DNA of 64,000 nt from Dastarcus helophoroides (lineage: Eukaryota; Arthropoda; Insecta; Coleoptera; Bothrideridae), in NCBI GenBank assembly GCA_028583605.1, contig CM053337.1:23553764-23617763 (forward strand). Direction: 5' to 3'. The notes under the pieces were generated by a model. That model was not told the DNA's origin and made no database searches. It worked only from the letters and a program-made list of their open reading frames with translations. The position numbers and the translations under genes were made by a program. This document shows positions 50,626-63,765 of the stretch, in pieces (position 1 is the first letter of the stretch; every line of letters begins with the position of its first letter).

Positions 50626-53600
50626 AAAAAAAATCGATATTTTTTTTTAACGAAACGGACAAAATTTTGAAATAATGTTGAAAATTGAAAAATATCGAAA
50701 TGTTTAAAAAGAAAGTTGAAATTTTCAAGACAATTGGAAAATTTTAACAGATGTCTTTCAGGAAAATTTCAAATTTATTTATGAAATTTCGAGATTAGGG
50801 GAGAAATTTCGAGAAAAAAGTCGTATTTTCGAGAACAAAGTCGAAATTTCGAGATTACAGTCGAAATGAAACATCGACGTCTTTAACATCGCTATTCGGT
50901 ATCGATACATAGATATTTTTCTGATATTTTTTTAAAATATTTAATTGCAAGTCTAAGAAGTCAAAATTAGGAAAGTGCAGAAAAGGATATCAATTTAAAA
51001 AGATTTTCTTTTAAATTTCGAGTTTAATTAAAATTTCGATTCTTTTCTCGAAATTACAGGACTAAAATTGAAATTTCGACTGTAATCTCGAAATTTTGAC
51101 CATTTTCCCGAAAATACGATTTTTCTCTCTAAATTTTGTCTTTAATCTCAAAAATTTTATGAAAAAATTTGAAATTTACTTGAAAGACATCCTTTAAAAT
51201 TTTCCAATTGTCTTGAAAATTTCGATTTTACGATATTTTTCAATTTTCAACATTATTTCAAAATTTTGTCCTTTTTGAAATTTTGACGATTTTTCAAAAC
51301 TTCGATCTTTTTTAGAAATCTTTACTTTGGTCAAATTAACATTTTATCTTTAAATTTTCAGAAAAAAAATCCAGATTTGCAAGATTTTTTAAAAAAACTA
51401 GAACTTTTTTTAAAAAAATGAGAGTATATTTTGTAAAAATGCCAAATTTTTAAAACGCGAAGCTCGAAGGCTTAGTAATTTTCAAAGGATCAAATCTGAA
51501 AATTCAAAATTTTCAGAATAAGCCGAAATTTTAAAAAAATCGAAATTTTGACCATTTTTCAAAATTTTGACCTTTTTTGAAAATCTTTACTTTGGCAAAA
51601 TAACATTTTATCTTTAAATGAAATTAGTACGACTTCAAAAGTTTCGCTTTTCTTTTTGAAAATTGGATTTTTTCAAATCTCCTTCAAACTTTTGTCTTGA
51701 AATTTTTTACTATTTTTTAGAATTTCCACATTTTTGGAAATCTTTTTTTTTGGAAAATTTGACTATGAAAATGCCAAAATTTCGCCTTTAAGCTCGAAAT
51801 TTCCACTTTTTTCCAGAAACTCCGCGATTAAAATTAAAATTTCAACTTTAATATCGAAATTTCGACCATAAATATACACGAAACTTAGGTTAGGCATACA
51901 ATATTGGCACATAGGGGTAGGGTGTGTTTAGTTATTTTTACAAGTTTTAACCAAACTTTCGACTGTTGTCTCGAAATTTCTTGGTTAAAATCGAAATTCG
52001 AGATTAAAGAGTCGAAATTTTGACTATATTGTTGGAATGTTGTGAAAACAGTTGATGTTTCGAAGGTAACTTGAAAAATCACCTCTAAACGCGGTTTCTA
52101 ACACTTTTTTTTTAATTGATGGTCTTTCTACACCTAATATCTTTAATTATTTTTTATGAATTGAAAACTAAAATTTATAAAAATGAAATAAATACAAAAT
52201 TTTGGAATTTTGTAAAATAAACGAATTTTAAAAATGTCAAAACTTAAAATAGCCAAAATTTTGAAAAGGAACTTAAAATTTTAAGAACTCCGGAAATTAA
52301 AAAATAAAGTCCAAATTTTAAAATGTTGAAATTTTCATGAAAAATTCACGTTTTTCAATAAAAGTCGAAATTTTGATAAAACTTTTTTAAAATGTCAGAC
52401 AAAATTTTGTAAAAATGCCAAAATTTATACAAGTCACAATCAAAAAAAGGGAAAGTTTTGAGAAAATATCGAATTTTAAAAATATTTGCAGTCGCGCTAA
52501 TTAAAAAAAAATCGATATTTTTAAATAAAGAAATTTTCAAAAAAATTTAAATGTTTAAAAATGTCGGAATTTTAACAGACAAATTTTGAATCGAAATTTC
52601 AATATCAAAATTTAGAAAAATATCGACATTTTTATAAATAGTCAAATTTTCCAATAAAAAGATTGCCAAATATGTGAAAATTCTACAAAATAGTAAAAAT
52701 AGATAAAATTTTAAAGGAGATTTGAAAAAATCCAATTCTCAAAAAAGCGAAAATTTTGTAGTGGTACTAATTTCATTTGAAGATGTAATTTTGACCAAAG
52801 TCATTATTTTCCAAAAAGCTCGAAATTCTGGAAAATAGGCGAAATTCTGGAAAATAATCAAAATTTTAAAGAGGACAACATTTTGAAATACTTTTGAAAA
52901 TTGAAAAATATCGAAATGTTGAAAAAGAAAGTCGAAATTTTCAGGGCAGTTGGATAATTTCAAATGATGTCTTTCAGGAAAATTTCAAATTTTTTCATGA
53001 AAAACGAAATTTTCAAAAAATACAAACTTTTTTAAAAGTGGTTCTAATTAAATTAAAAATAAGGTAGTTCTGAAAAAGTAATAATTCAACGAAAAATTCG
53101 TAATTTTGAGAAATAGTCAAAAATTTTAAAAATAAGTGAAAATTTGAAAAAATTTTATGATTAGAAAAAATCTGAATTTTTAAAATATTTAAAATTTTAT
53201 AATAAAGTCAAAATAAAAAAAATAATCGACAATTTAAAAAACATTGAAAATTTTAAAAAAATTGGAACATTTTTGTCGAAAAGTGCAAAGTTTAGAAAAT
53301 TAAAAATTTTGGAATTTTAAAAAATAAAATAATTTTAAAATCGTTGAAATCTTTGAAAAAGCTACAATTTTGAAGATGAAATTAACATTTTGAAGAAATT
53401 AAAGTCGAAATTTTGAAAAATATTGAAATTTTCATGAAAAATTTCAATTTTTTTTTTTAAAAGTAAGAGTAGATTTTTGAAAATGCCAAATTTTTTAAAA
53501 AGCGAAGCTCGAAGGCTTAGTAATTTTCAAAGGATCAAATCTGAAAATTCAAAATTTTCAGAAGAATTTGAAATTGTTTAAAAATCGAAATTTTTAAAAA

Positions 53601-54056
53601 ATTCTTAATTTTTGAAAAACAAGAAATTTTGGAATTTTAAAAAATAAAATAATTTTAAAAACGTCGAAATTTTTGAAAAAGCTACAATTTTGAAGATGAA
53701 ATTAACATTTTGAAGAAATTAAAGTGGAAATTTTGAAATATATTGAAATTTTCATGAAAAATTTCAATTTTCAAAAAAAAATCCAAATTTTCAAAAATTT
53801 TTTAAAAAACTCGAACTTTTTTAGAAAGTAAGAGTAGATTTTTGAAAATGCCAAACTTTTTAAAAAGCTAAGCTCGGAGGCTTAGTAATTTTCAAAGGTT
53901 CAAATCTGAAAATCCAAAATTTTCACAAGAATTCGAAATTGTTTGAAAATCGAAATTTTTAAAAAATTCCTAATTTTTGAAAAACAAGAAATTTTGAAAA
54001 CCACAAATACTAAAAAAAATATCAGAATTTTTAATAGTTAAAATTTTAAAATTTGT
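50626..54056. repeat. Low-complexity DNA with local duplications
   Basis: Mixed-polarity TTTCGAC/GTCGAAA units. A recognisable block, GCGAAGCTCGAAGGCTTAGT then AATTTTCAAAGGATC, occurs at about 51458 and 53506, with a diverged form at 53869, so the last two are about 365 bp apart in tandem. AAATATCGAAATGTT then AAAAAGAAAGTTGAAATTTTC at 50691 is also repeated near 52905. No genes. Confidence 0.65.
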
Positions 54057-54058
54057 AG

Positions 54059-54194
54059 GAACGGACTGGTCCTTGGTTATCTTCAAAAATTGAAATACGA
54101 AAAGATTAAAAATCACAACAAAGGTTTACAGCAACCTTTGTTGTGTTTTTTAATCTTTCTTGGTTTCAGGGGACAAGATTTGTATTTTAATTTA
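54059..54194. repeat. Fold-back repeat lacking the ribozyme-like core
   Basis: GAACGGACTGGTCCTTGGTT then TTGAAATACGAAAAGATTAA on the left. A short centre GGTTTACAGCAACCTTTG replaces the core. TTTCAGGGGACAAGATTTG is on the right. Confidence 0.75.
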
Positions 54195-54199
54195 TAAAA

Positions 54200-57100
54200 A
54201 AGTAGCAATTTTCAGAAGAATATTGATAAAACTGCAATTTCTGAGAATATTTTTCTGAAAATATTTACTTTTCTTAAGTAAATTTTGACGTAAGGTGAAA
54301 TTTCAATAAAAAGAAAATGAATTTACAAGATATCTTTTTCTCAAAATTTTTTTTCTCAAATTACCATCTCTGTCGAATCTAGAGAAAATGAACGAATTTT
54401 CAAAAACGACAATTTAAAAAAAAGCCAATTTTCAGTAAAAAGTTGACATTTATAGAAACATCCCCGCATTTTCCGATCAAAGTAGAAATTTTGAAAATAA
54501 AGCAATTGTGATAAGCTGAATTGCCAGACCATCAAATTAAAAAAAAAAATGAACTTGTCAGAAAAGATACGACTATTAAAAAAATCGTGAAATTTCTAAA
54601 TAATCGATTTTTGAAATGATAACCCAGAAGGAGAATTTTAATAGTAATGCCAATGTTTAGAGAAAAACGATGAATTTTGAGGAAAAGACGAAATTTCGAG
54701 AAATAAAAAAATAGAAGTTTTGCACAGAAAGTTAAATCCTGAAAAAAATAATTAAATTTTGAGAATACTCGATTACCAAAAGGACAAATTTTGAAAAAAA
54801 TCAAAACCCTGAAAAAAAACTTTTGAGAAAAAAGTTGAGATTATCCGGAACATGAAAGATTGCATTTTGAATCGTTTTCTAGAAAAGTTGGATTTTGAGA
54901 CAAAAAAATCGAAATTTCAAAAAATTAAAACGAAAAAGGTACAAATTTCAAGGAAAAACAATCGAAACTTCTGGAAATATTAAATATTAAATTATGAGAT
55001 AAGGGTGAAAATTTCGAAAAAAAACAGATTTTGTGAAGTCAGTTGAAATTTTTGGAAAATAACATTCTAAACGATTGAAATTTTTAGAAAAAGCCCAATG
55101 TTAAGAAACATGACGAAATTTATAAAAAAAGGACAAAATTTGGAGAAATTGCTTCAAAAAAAACGAATTTTGAAAAAACATAAATTTGGAGAAAAAGACG
55201 AATTTTGGGAAAAAATGAGATTGTCAGGAGTATAAAAGATTAGATTTTGAAGTTAAGTCGTTTCTGAAAGAGTTGATTTTGAGAAAAAAATTGAAATTTC
55301 GAAAAAGAGATGAAGTTTAAGAAATCGAAATTTCGAGAAAAATATGAATTTCCAAAAATATTAAATATCGAATTTTGAGATAAAAATTAAAATTTCGATA
55401 AGAAGGCAGGTTTGAAGAAAATTTTAATTTCATTAAAGTGAGTTTCTAAAAGGCCAAAATTTTGAGAAAAGGTCTAGTGTTAACTATAAAATAGTGGAAT
55501 TTCGAAAAAAGGGGGAAATTTCGAGATATCCTTTATCAAAAAGACAAACTTTGAAATAATCTAAATTTTGGGAAAAAAGACGATTTTTGAGAAAAAAGCT
55601 GATATTTTCAAATATAAAAGATTGGATTCTGAAATGAAATTATTTCTAAAAAAGTTGCACTTTAAAAGGAATATTGATATTTCTAGAAAAAGATGAATTT
55701 GAAGGAAAAAAAATTGCTAAGATGAAGATCAAAATTTCGAGGAAAATGCGAATTTCGAGGAAAGAAATCGAAATTTGCAGAAATATTAAATAACGAATTT
55801 TGCGATAAAAAGGCAGTTTTTAATAAATCAGTCAAAATTTCTGGAACGTGAAATTCTAAAAGGTCGACATTTTCAAAAAAAAGCTTAATGTTGAAGAAAA
55901 TAACCGAATTTGGAAAAACAGGGCGAAATTTCAAAAAATCGTTTATCAAGAAAACGAACTATATATAAGAAAATCTAAATTTTGATAAAAAGCGGTTTTT
56001 GAATAAAAGGTTAAGATTTCTAGGAACATAAAAGATTGGATTTTAAGATTAAATAATTCCTAAAAAAGTTGTATTTTGAGAAAAATATTGAAATCTCTAG
56101 GAAAAGACGAATTTGAAAGAAAAAGAATCTAAATGTCGAGATAAATATTAACATTTCGAGAAAAATACGAATGTCTAAAAAAAAATCTAAATTTACAGAA
56201 ATATCGATTTTTGAGATAAAATCAAATTTTAAAAAAAAGCAGATTTTAAGAAAACAGTCAAATTCCTGTAAAGTGACATTTTAAAAGGTCGACATTTTCA
56301 AGGAAGGCCGAGTGTTGAGGAAAATAACGGAATTTCGATAAAAAAGACCAAATTTCGAAAAATCTTTATGAAAAGGACGAATTTTTAAAATATTTAAATT
56401 TTGAGAGAGACGAATTTCGGAAAAGAAGTTGAGATTTCCAGAAACATAAGAGATTAGATTTTGAGATAAAGTTGTTTTTAAAAATTTAAATTTTAAGAAA
56501 AATATGGTAATTTAGGGAAAAAGACAATGTTAAGGAAAAAGCCAAATTTCCGAAAATAAAGGCAGATTTTCAGAAATCAGTCAAGATTTCTGGAAAGTGA
56601 CATCCTAAAAGGTAGACATTTGCAGGAAAGGCCCAATGTTGAGAAAAATTACGGAATTTCGGTAAAAAGGACCAAATTTCGAAAAATCTTTATGAAAAGG
56701 ACTAATTTTGAAAACATTTAAATTTTGAGAGAGACGAATTTCGGAAAAGAAGTTGAGATTTCCAGAAACATATGAGATTGGATTTTGAGATCAGGTTGTT
56801 TCCAAAAATTTGAATTTTAAGAAAAATACGGTAATTTAGGGGAAAAGACAATCTTAAGGAAAAAATCAAAATTTCGAAAAAAAAGGCAGATTTTAAGAAA
56901 TCAGTCAAAATTTCTGGAAAGTGACATTCTAAAAGGTTGACATTTTCAGGAAAGGCCCAGGGTTGAGAAAAATAACGGAATTTCGAAAAAAGGGCGAAAT
57001 TTGGAAAAATCTTTATGAAAAGGACGGAATTTAAAAAATTTAAATTTTGAAAGGCAAATTTCGAAAAAAAGCAGATTTTATGAAATCAGTTGAAATTTTT

Positions 57101-60100
57101 GGAAAATCTAAAGGATTGAAATTTTTAGAAAAAGCCCAATGTTAAGAAACATGACGAAATTTATAAAAAAAGGACAAAATTTGGAGAAATTGTTTCCAAA
57201 AAAACGAATTTTGAAAAATCCTAAATTTGGAGGAAAAGACGAATTTTGAGAAAAAAATGAGATTGTCAGGAGTATAAAAGATTAGAGTTTAAAGTTAAGC
57301 CGTTTCCAAAAAAGTTGATTTTGAGAAAAAAATTGAAATTTCGAAAAAGAGATGAAGTTTAAGAAATCGAAATTTCGAGAAAAATATGAATTTCCAAAAA
57401 TATTAAATATCGAATTTTGAGATAAAAATCAAAATTTCAGTAAGAAGGCAGGTTTGAAGAAAATTTTAATTTCATTAAAGTGAGTTTCTAAAAGGCCAAA
57501 ATTTTGAGAAAAGGTCTAGTGTTAACCATAAAATAGTGGAATTTCGAAAAAAGGGTAAATTTCAAGAAATTCTTTATCAAAAAGACAAACTTTGAAATCT
57601 AAATTTTGGGAAAAAAGACGATTTTTGAGAAAAAAGCTGATATTTTCAAATATAAAAGATTGGATTCTGAAATGAAATTATTTCTAAACAAGTTGCACTT
57701 TGAAAAGAATATTGATATTTCTAGAAAAAGATGAATTTAAAGAAAAAAGAATTGCCAAGATGAAGATCAAAATTTCGAGGAAAATGCGAATTTCGAGGAA
57801 AGAAATCGAAATTTGCAGAAATATTAAATAACGAATTTTGAGGTAAAAATAAAAAATTGCGATAAAAAGGCAGTTTTTAATAAATCAGTCAAAATTTCTG
57901 GAACGTGAAATTCTAAAAGGTCGACATTTTCATAAAAAAGCTTAATGTTAAAGAAAATAACCGAATTTGGAAAAACAGGGCGAAATTTCGAAAAATCGTT
58001 TATCAAGAAAACGAACGAAAATCTAAATTTTGATAAAAAGCGGTTTTTGAATAAAAGGTTAAGATTTCCAGGAACATAAAAGATTGGATTTTGAGATTAA
58101 ATAATTTCTAAAAAAGTTGTATTTTGAGAAAAATATTAAAATCTCTAGGAAAAGACGAATTTGAAAGAAAAAGAATCTAAATGTCGAGATAAATATTAAC
58201 ATTTCGAGAAAAATACGAATGTCTAAAAAAAAATCTAAATTTACAGAAATATCGATTTTTGAGATAAAATCAAAATTTCAAAAAAAGCAGATTTTAAGAA
58301 AACAGTTAAATTCCTAGAAAGTGACATTCTAAAAGGTCGACATTTACAAGAAAGGGCAAGTGTTGAGAAAAATAACGGAATTTCGATAAAAAAGACCAAA
58401 TTTCGAAAAATGTTTATGAAAAGGACGAATTTTTAAAACATTTAAATTTTGAGAGAGACGAATTTCGGAAAAGAAGTTGAGATTTCCAGAAACATAAGAG
58501 ATTAGATTTTGAGATAAAGTTGTTTTTAAAAATTTAAATTTTAAGAAAAATATGGTAATTTAGGGAAGACAATTTTAAGGAAAAAATCAAAATTTCAAAA
58601 AAAAGGAAGATTTTAAGAAATCAGTTAAAATTCCTGGAAAGTGTCATTCTAAAATGTCGACATTTTCAAAAAAGGCCGAGTGTTGAGGAAAATTACGGAA
58701 TTTGGATAAAAAGGACCCTATTTCGAAGAATCTTTATGAAAAGGACGAATTTTGAAAACATTTAAATTTTGAGAGAGACGAATTTCGGAAAAGAAGTTGA
58801 GATTTCCAGGCACATATCAGATTGGATTTTGTGATTGAGTTGTTTCTAAAAATTTAAATTTTAGGAAAAATATGGTAATTTAGGGAAAAAGACAATGTTA
58901 AGAAAAAAATCAAAATTTCGAAAATAAAGGCAGCTTTTAAGAAATCAGGCAAGATTTCTGGAAAGTGACATCCTAAAAGGTCGACATTTTCAGGAAAGGC
59001 CCAATGTTAAGAAAAATTACGGAATTTCGATAGAAAGGACCAAATTTTGAAAAATCTTTATGAAAAGGACTAATTTTGAAAACATTTAAATTTTGAGAGA
59101 GTTGAATTTCGAAAAAGAAGTTGAGATTTCCAGGAATATAAGAGATTGGATTTTTAGATAAAGTTGTTTTTAAAAATTTAAATTTTAAGAAAAATATGGT
59201 AATTTAGGAAAGACAATATTAAGAAAAAAATCAAAATTTCGAAAAAAAAGGCAGATTTTAAGAAATCAGTTAAAATTTCTGGAAAGTGACATTCTAAAAG
59301 GTCGACATTTTCAGGAAAGGCCCAGTGTTGAGAAAAATAACGAAATTTCGAAGAAAAGAGCAAAATATGGAAAAGTCTTTATGAAAAGGACGAAATTTAA
59401 AAAAATCTAAATTTTGAAAGGCAAATTCCGGAAAAAAATTGAGATTTTCAGGAACATAGGCGATAGGATTTTGAGATCAAGTCGTTTATAAAAATTTGGA
59501 TTTTAAGAAAAATATGGAAATTTAGGAAAAAAGAGAATTTAAAGGAAAAGCTCGAAATTTCCAGAAATATGAAGTATCAAATTTTGAGATAAAATATCAA
59601 ACATAAAAGATTGGATTTTGAAATTAAATCATTTCTAGAAAAGTTGTATTTTAAGAAAAATATTGAAATTTGTGGAAAAAGACGAATTTGAAGGAAAAAG
59701 AATGAAGGTAAAGATCAAAATTTCGAGAAAAATACGAATTTCAAGGAAAAAATCGAAATTTCCAGAAATATTAAATAACGAGTTTTGAGATCAAAATCAA
59801 AAATTTGAAAAAAAGGCAGATTTTAAGAAATTGGTCAAAATGCTTGGAAAGTGACATGGGCTTTCTTCAGAAAAAGCACAATGTCGAGAAAAATAACGGA
59901 ATTTCGAAAAAAAAGGTGAAATTTCGAAAAATCGTTTATTAAAAATACAAATTTTAAAAAGCCTAAATTTTGGACAAAAGACGGTTTTTGAGAAAAAAGT
60001 TGAGATTTCCAGGAACATAAAAGATTGGATTTTCAGATTAAATCATTTCTAAAAAATTTGTATTTTGAGAAAAATATTGAAATCTTTAGAAAAAGACGAA

Positions 60101-61032
60101 TTTGAAGAAAAAATAGTTAAGGTAAAGATCAAAATTTCGAGGAAAGTACGAATTTCAAGGAAAAAATCGAAATTTTCAGAAATATTAAATAACGAGTTTT
60201 GAGATCAAAATAAAAAAAGGCGCATTTTAAGAAATTGGTCAAAATGTCTGGAAAGTGACATGGGCTCTCTTCAGAAAAAGCACAATGTTAAGAAAAATAA
60301 TGGAATTTCGAAAAAAAAGGTGAAATTTCGAAAAATCGTTTATTAAAAATACAAATTTTAAAAAACCTAAATTTTGGACAAAAGACGGTTTTTGAGAAAA
60401 AAGTTGAGATTTCCAGGAACATAAAAGATTGGATTTTCAGATTAAATCATTTCTAAAAAATTTGTATTTTGAGAAAAATATTGAAATCTTTAGATAAAGA
60501 CGAATTTGAAGAAAAAAGAATCAAGGTAAAGATCAAAATTTCGAGAAAAGTACGAATTCTAAGGAAAAAAATCGAAATTTTCAGAAATATTAAATGACGA
60601 GTTTTGAGATCAAAATCAAAAATTTGAAAAAAAAGCGGATTTTAAGAAATTGGTCAAAATGCCTGGAAAGTGATAAGGGCTTTCTTCAGAAAAAGCCCAA
60701 TGTCAAGAAAAATAATGGAATGTCAAAAAAAAGGTGAAATTTCGAAAAATCGTTTATCAAAATTACAAATTTTAAAAAACCTAAATATTGGACAAAAGCC
60801 GGTTTTTGAGAAAAAAGTTGAGATTTCCAGGAACATAAAAGATTGGTTTTTCAGATTAAATCATTTCTAAAATGTTTTATTTTGAGAAAAATATTGAAAT
60901 CTATAGAAAAAGGCGAATTTTAAGGACAATGAATCTAAATGTCGAGATAAATGTCAACATTTCGGGAAAAAGACGAATTTCAAGAAAAAATCGAAATTTG
61001 CAGAATTATGGATTTTTGAGATAAAATTTTAT
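54200..61032. repeat. A-strand satellite-like array with a 2.04-kb higher-order repeat
   Basis: Purine-strand units (AAATTTCGAGAAAAAGACGA type). Long-range markers repeat: AAGCCCAATGTTAAGAAACA at 55091 and 57132, and GATGAAGATCAAAATTTCGA at 55721 and 57759, giving a 2.04-kb period over two copies (about 55080-59160). Inside are shorter repeats of about 325 bp (ACGAATTTCGGAAAAGAAGT at about 56410, 56735, 58460 and 58785). To the right is a series of about 400-420 bp (CCAGGAACATAAAAGATTGG at about 60009, 60412 and 60828). All reading frames in it are compositional. Confidence 0.8.
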
Positions 61033-61140
61033 TGAAACGGACTGGTCCTTGGTTATCTTCAAAAATTGAAAATCCTTTATTGTATTTTTTAATCTTATTT
61101 GGTTTCAGGGGACAAGATTTGTATTTCAACTTTTAAGATA
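61033..61140. repeat. Fold-back repeat lacking its centre
   Basis: GAAACGGACTGGTCCTTGGT then CTTCAAAAATTGAAA, joined after a short gap to TTTCAGGGGACAAGATTTG and TATTTCAACTTT. Confidence 0.75.
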
Positions 61141-62398
61141 AATATAAAAATTTCAAAAAAAAGGCAGATTTTAGGAAATCAATCAAAATTCCTGGAAAGT
61201 GATATTCTAAAAGGTCGACATTTTCAGGAAAGGCCCAGTGTTGAGGAAATTAACGGAATTTGAAAGAAAAGGCAAAAATTTAAAAAAATTGATGAAAAGA
61301 ACAACTTTTAAAAAAATCTAAATTTTGAGAGACAAATTTCAGAAAAAAAGTTGAGATTTCCGGAAACATAAAAGTTTGGATTTTTGGAGTAAGTTGTTTC
61401 TAAAAAGTTGAATTTTAAGAAAAATATAGTAATTTAGAGAAAACGACAATTTTAAGGAAAATTTCAAATTTCGAAAAAAGTTAGATTTTAAGAGATCAGT
61501 CATAATTTCTGAAAAGTGAGATTCTAAAAGGTCGAAATTTTCAGAAAAAGCCTATTATTAAAAGACATGACGCTTTTTTAAAAAAGAAAAAACTTTTGAA
61601 AACTCGTTTATAAAAGAGATGAATTCTGAAAAAAATTAAATTTTGAGAAAAATACCAATTTTGAGAAAACATCCAGGAACATAAAAAATTCGATTTTAAG
61701 AATAAGTCGTTTCTAAAAGAGTTTGATTTTAAGAAAAATATCGAAGATTATAAGAAAAATATCAAAATTTTGAGAAAAAGACGAGTTTTAACGAATAAGA
61801 ATCGAAATTTCGAAAAAAGGCAAAATTTTGATAAGGGGCGAAATTTTGAGAAAAGGCCAAATTTTGAGACAAACTTCAACGTAGAAAAAATTTCAAAATT
61901 TTCCAGAGTAAGTTAAATTTTGAGTAGAGATGGAATTTTGCGAAAAAAATCGAAATTAAAAAATTTGAAAAAAATGGTAGACTCCAAGAAAAGGATTCAT
62001 TTCAGGAGAAAAATGAAATAAAAAAAATTTGGAGTAGAAGCAAAGGAAATTTCGAGAAAAAAAATGGAAATTTTGCAGAAAGGTAAATTTTGAGAAAATG
62101 ATTAGCTTTGAGAATAATCTTTCTCAAATAGGCGAATTCTGAAAAAATAGCTTCGCTATCGAAATATTGAATAGAGATGGAATTTTGCGAAAAAAATCGA
62201 AATTAAAAAATCTTTATAACAATGGTAGAGACTCCGAGAAAAGGATTCACTTCAGGAGAAAAATGAAATAAAAAAAAATGGAGTAGAAGCAAAGGAAATT
62301 TTTTGGAGAAAAAAATGGAAATTTTGCACAGAAAGGTAAATTTTGAGAAAATGATCAGCTTTTGAGAATAGTCTTTCTCAAAAAGATGAATTTTGAAA
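61141..62398. repeat. A-strand low-complexity DNA with a 240-bp duplication
   Basis: Continues the array. A tandem duplication is clear: TAGAGATGGAATTTTGCGAA at about 61925 and 62170, each followed by ATTCA(T/C)TTCAGGAGAAAAAT and AGAAGCAAAGGAAATT. Confidence 0.65.
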
Positions 62399-62490
62399 AA
62401 ATAGCTTGGCTATCGAAATGTCTTAGAACAACTTTTGTCGTGTTTTTAAATCTTTCTTGGTTTCAGATTTGTATTTCAATTTTTGAAATC
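62399..62490 (+). repeat. Fold-back repeat, degenerate right half
   Basis: TAGCTTGGCTATCGAAATGT then TTTTTAAATCTTTCTTGGTT, with the GGGGACAA part lost, ending TTTGTATTTCAATTTTTGAA. It lies 144 bp downstream of exon B in host orientation. Confidence 0.65.
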
Positions 62491-62633
62491 GATAATACTT
62501 CGTTTGCTACAGACTTAATTAATCTTCATATTTGTACGTGCAATCAATTTGCAGTCTAACGAATGCTACGACAATGTTAATCAAAATTCGTGTCGAACGC
62601 AATCACACCAACAATCGGCATCAATATACTCAC

Positions 62634-62762
62634 ACTGAACTTCGAGATAAAAGGTTTGTTTGGCTTGAGGGGGAACCCCATTATCGGCGATGCACAGATA
62701 GAGTCCCATGTGGATCCTGTTCACTTTCGTCAAGTTCAGAGTGGCTGACGATACGGCCGTAT
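62634..62762 (-). CDS. Exon B, Ig-olfactomedin host gene (second half of Ig domain 1)
   Basis: Internal coding exon on the minus strand between an acceptor TTTTCAG and a donor GTGAGTAT. It encodes 42 whole codons, from TAVSSATLNL to TFYLEVQ. This is the E-F-G part of an I-set Ig domain, with the second Ig cysteine in GLYLCIADNG and an N-glycosylation site NLT. Its 5' phase accepts the single base left by exon A (860 bp upstream). Its last base joins the first two of exon C to make a Phe codon. The next intron is about 12.8 kb and consists mainly of low-complexity repeats. Splitting one Ig domain over two exons is common in animal Ig-superfamily genes. Confidence 0.88.
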
Positions 62763-63236
62763 CTGAAAATTAAACCGAAGTTGTAATGGGGCGAAAGGTG
62801 TAAGAACATGACCGATTTCGCACCGTGATCCGGCTTACGGGCGGCGGCGTCATAAAACTTATTTGTTTCGCGAACTAATTAAATATACAGCAGCTTTCAT
62901 CGAAAGATTGAGGAAGTTTTAAAAGACGCTTGTGTTTCCATTTTATGCTGTTATATTACCTTCCGGGGCTGAAGATGGGGAGTTTATGTTCTTTTCCTGG
63001 CTGTAATTAATTAGGGAACTTTGAAGTTATTATTTTTGAACTCATTTAAATGAGCAATTTTTCGGTTACCTTATTAGAATTAATTAAAAATATTCGTGGG
63101 GATCGCAGATTACTTTTAAAAGATTATTTGAAAGAATGATCAGATAAGCAAAATATCATGAAACTATGGGAATCCTAGTTTAGTTAATCAGTAAAATGGT
63201 CGCCTTTCTTAATTGTGAGGTGTACAACCTGCATTC
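62763..63236. other. Intron between exons B and A
   Basis: Short single-copy intron; the solo LTR inserted in its right half. Nothing else recognised. Confidence 0.45.
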
Positions 63237-63555
63237 TGTTGCGCGTTATTGGTTCGAAATTTAATACTTCGTGAATTGTAACCACTTTATTTCCAAACTG
63301 ATTTCGGAACACTTTTCACTTAACTGACTAATTAACCAACTAACTCACTGTTTACTTAACTAACTTATTCATTGTTTGATTAACCAATTGAGGGAAAGGC
63401 GACCGCGTTTCTAGAACGGAACTTCGTACAGGTAAGATTTCCGCTTCCAGAAATTTCTCACTGACTCATTATCGCGACCGCTTCCCATTATCAAATTTTC
63501 TAGAAAATTCCTTATAAAATCACTAATATAAATTCTGTAACCACATTCTGTTACA
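63237..63555 (-). repeat. Solo LTR, diverged relative of the one at 29046
   Basis: The minus strand begins TGTAACAGAATGTGG and ends ACGCGCAACA. It shares with the other LTR the order of blocks: the GCGGTCGC(T/G)-type segment, an (A)AATAAAGTGG polyadenylation signal and the terminal TTCGAACC-type block. The flanks ATTC and ATAC differ at one base, a weak 4-bp duplication. Confidence 0.65.
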
Positions 63556-63621
63556 ATACGTATAACAGGCGGCCTTGCTTATCTGCTTATCTGTAAAACA
63601 ACCAAAAAAGTCTCCACTTAC

Positions 63622-63765
63622 CCTCCCAGGCGCCTTTGTTGATCGTCCTGTTGTCCATTCGCATCCAGGTGACGTGGGGCGTCGGATTTCCGGTTGCAGA
63701 ACAATGCATGTGGACGTTGTTGCCCTCCAGGGCCATAATTGGTCCTATGGGATCAGGTTGAGAGC
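63622..63765 (-). CDS. Exon A, Ig-olfactomedin host gene (first half of Ig domain 1)
   Basis: Internal coding exon of an extracellular or membrane-anchored adhesion-type protein. On the minus strand it follows an acceptor (TTTTGCAG) and ends at a strong donor (GGTAAGTGG). It encodes the A-to-C strand part of an immunoglobulin I-set domain: the first Ig cysteine in HMHCSATGNP, then the core tryptophan in HVTWMRMDN. An N-glycosylation site (NRT) is present. It starts two bases into a codon and ends with one base left over. That base joins exactly to exon B, restoring an Asp codon. The upstream part of the protein (signal or transmembrane anchor, and any collagen repeats) lies beyond the right edge of the window. 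The Ig assignment is well supported; naming the family depends on exons E and F. Confidence 0.88.

Noticed and set aside
54532..60870. Many 60-90-codon frames in the A-strand array
   Set aside because: Phe/Lys/Asn-rich translations of degenerate low-complexity units, recurring with the repeat period.
54200..61032. CRISPR-like or telomeric array
   Set aside because: Repeat units are long, degenerate and without spacer structure; composition and context are eukaryotic satellite-like.
62532..62786. Plus-strand frame over exon B, and similarly 63575-63934 over exon A
   Set aside because: Antisense shadows of the Ig exons.
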